A stretch of 5,021 nt of DNA from Chloroflexota bacterium (GTDB taxonomy: Bacteria; Chloroflexota; Dehalococcoidia; RBG-13-53-26), in NCBI GenBank assembly GCA_030616195.1, contig JAUWXW010000147.1, forward strand, positions 1 to 5,021. Reading direction: 5' to 3'. Positions 4,436 through 5,021 of this stretch are shown here, piece by piece. The position numbers and the translations under genes were made by a program. The notes under the pieces are model-generated. The model searched no databases and was not told where the DNA came from. It worked only from the letters and a program-made list of their open reading frames with translations. The stretch's first letter is position 1; each line of letters opens with the position of its first letter.

Positions 4436-5021
4436 CTAACCCAGACCCATGGCGGTAAAGAACTGGCTCATCCTGTCCTTTATCTCGTCCACCGTGGTAT
4501 ACCGCGGGTCAAACAGGTCGAGCCCTATGTGCAGGAAGGGCACCCCGATATCGCGGCACACCTCCCTCATCATGCCCACGCTGGCTGCCCCGTCCTTGTG
4601 GCCCATGTGGCCCGGCCAGATGACGCAGTCTATTTTGAAATCCTTTACGATCCTGACGATGTCCTTGATGAAGTTGTCGGCGTAACCCCGCGCCTGCCGG
4701 ATCATCGGCGTGTCGTACAGGTTTCTCTTGGCTAGCCCCCGGAACATGCTCTCTTCGCTTGAGGTGTCTATCGTGGTGTACGGGCAGTAGTTGAACATGT
4801 CCATGACGATGTTTGCTCCCCACTCCCCCTCCAGCCACGGCAGCACGTCAGGGAACCATGTGGGGCGGACGTCAAACCAGAGCAGCCTGATCCTCTCCTT
4901 CTCCAGCCCGCCCTGCTTCGCCTGCACCCGCTCCTCGGCATCGGCAATCACTTCCTTGAACCAGGCAGTACCTCTGGGATCACCCACCAGATAGTTCTGA
5001 GTTATGCCCAGCGCCTGCGGC
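4436..5021 (-). CDS. 2-hydroxyacyl-CoA dehydratase / benzoyl-CoA reductase subunit, HgdB/BcrC-type (C-terminal half; N-terminus outside window)
   Basis: The reading frame stays open to the window edge (residues PQALGITQNYLV before the GTG at 4985-4987), so that GTG is internal. About 195 C-terminal residues are visible of a family usually near 380-430. Seen: RIRLLWFDVRPTWFPDVLPWLEGEWGANIVMD, the second Rossmann-like domain; a helical middle with the RGYADNFIKDIVRIVKDFKIDCVIWP segment; then GHMGHKDGAASVGMMREV and IGVPFLHIGLDLFDPRYTT, the family's C-terminal signature. Family knowledge: two such subunits, each with a [4Fe-4S] cluster, catalyse radical dehydration of a 2-hydroxyacyl-CoA or ring reduction after activation by the ATPase. 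Oddity: the motif usually reads like H-x-G-C, but here it is GHMGHK, with His (4598-4600) in place of Cys. The second subunit is presumably upstream, outside the window. The substrate is unknown. Confidence 0.88.
   Translation of the reverse strand, partial: PQALGITQNYLVGDPRGTAWFKEVIADAEERVQAKQGGLEKERIRLLWFDVRPTWFPDVLPWLEGEWGANIVMDMFNYCPYTTIDTSSEESMFRGLAKRNLYDTPMIRQARGYADNFIKDIVRIVKDFKIDCVIWPGHMGHKDGAASVGMMREVCRDIGVPFLHIGLDLFDPRYTTVDEIKDRMSQFFTAMGLG

Noticed and set aside
4509..4838. 109-residue minus-strand frame rich in His, Arg and Gly
   Set aside because: It is an out-of-frame reading of the dehydratase subunit, whose frame carries clear family motifs.

Overview
This 5,021-base window is probably chromosomal DNA of an anaerobic bacterium. 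I lean towards an uncultivated Chloroflexota (Dehalococcoidia-like) lineage. The grounds are a 2-hydroxyacyl-CoA dehydratase/activase pair, polyprenyl-phosphate-type glycosyl transfer, tRNA genes that encode their own CCA ends, and a conserved hypothetical of a kind I associate with Dehalococcoidia. This is inference; an anaerobic Bacillota or other deep-branching anaerobe is not excluded.

Layout. (1) 1-515, plus strand: the 3' end of a dolichol-phosphate-mannose-synthase-like family 2 glycosyltransferase. Everything after it is on the minus strand. (2) 516-913: an intergenic stretch holding tRNA-Arg(UCU) with its own promoter, and a short degraded-looking coding trace before it. (3) 914-2144: two membrane protein genes 19 bases apart, a VTT/DedA-type protein followed by a COG2426 (Sm_multidrug_ex) protein. 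(4) 2145-2504: a gene-free stretch of 360 bases filled with compound palindromes and flanked by an imperfect 25-base direct repeat. (5) 2505-3351: a conserved hypothetical with a TIM-barrel-like pattern whose start codon lies almost directly after tRNA-Thr(CGU), so both are probably made from one tRNA promoter. (6) 3352-3590: promoter, spacer and a long perfect hairpin. (7) 3591-5021: an acyl-CoA dehydratase activase preceded by the C-terminal half of its HgdB/BcrC-type dehydratase partner, which runs off the window edge.

How the genes work together. The activase hydrolyses ATP to push an electron at low potential into a dehydratase or reductase of the HgdAB/HadBC/BcrBC type. Their order here, dehydratase subunit then activase, is a normal operon. 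The visible dehydratase half has histidine where I expect the conserved C-terminal cysteine, which makes its cofactor state the most interesting biochemical question in the window. The two membrane proteins may handle lipid or polyprenyl-phosphate carriers, which would fit the nearby glycosyltransferase, but that link rests on proximity only.

Overall this looks mainly like ordinary housekeeping and catabolic DNA. I see no CRISPR array, transposase, integrase, phage gene or toxin-antitoxin pair. The points worth a second look are the tRNA-mRNA junction, the Cys-to-His change, the unrecognised barrel-like family and the palindrome cluster.
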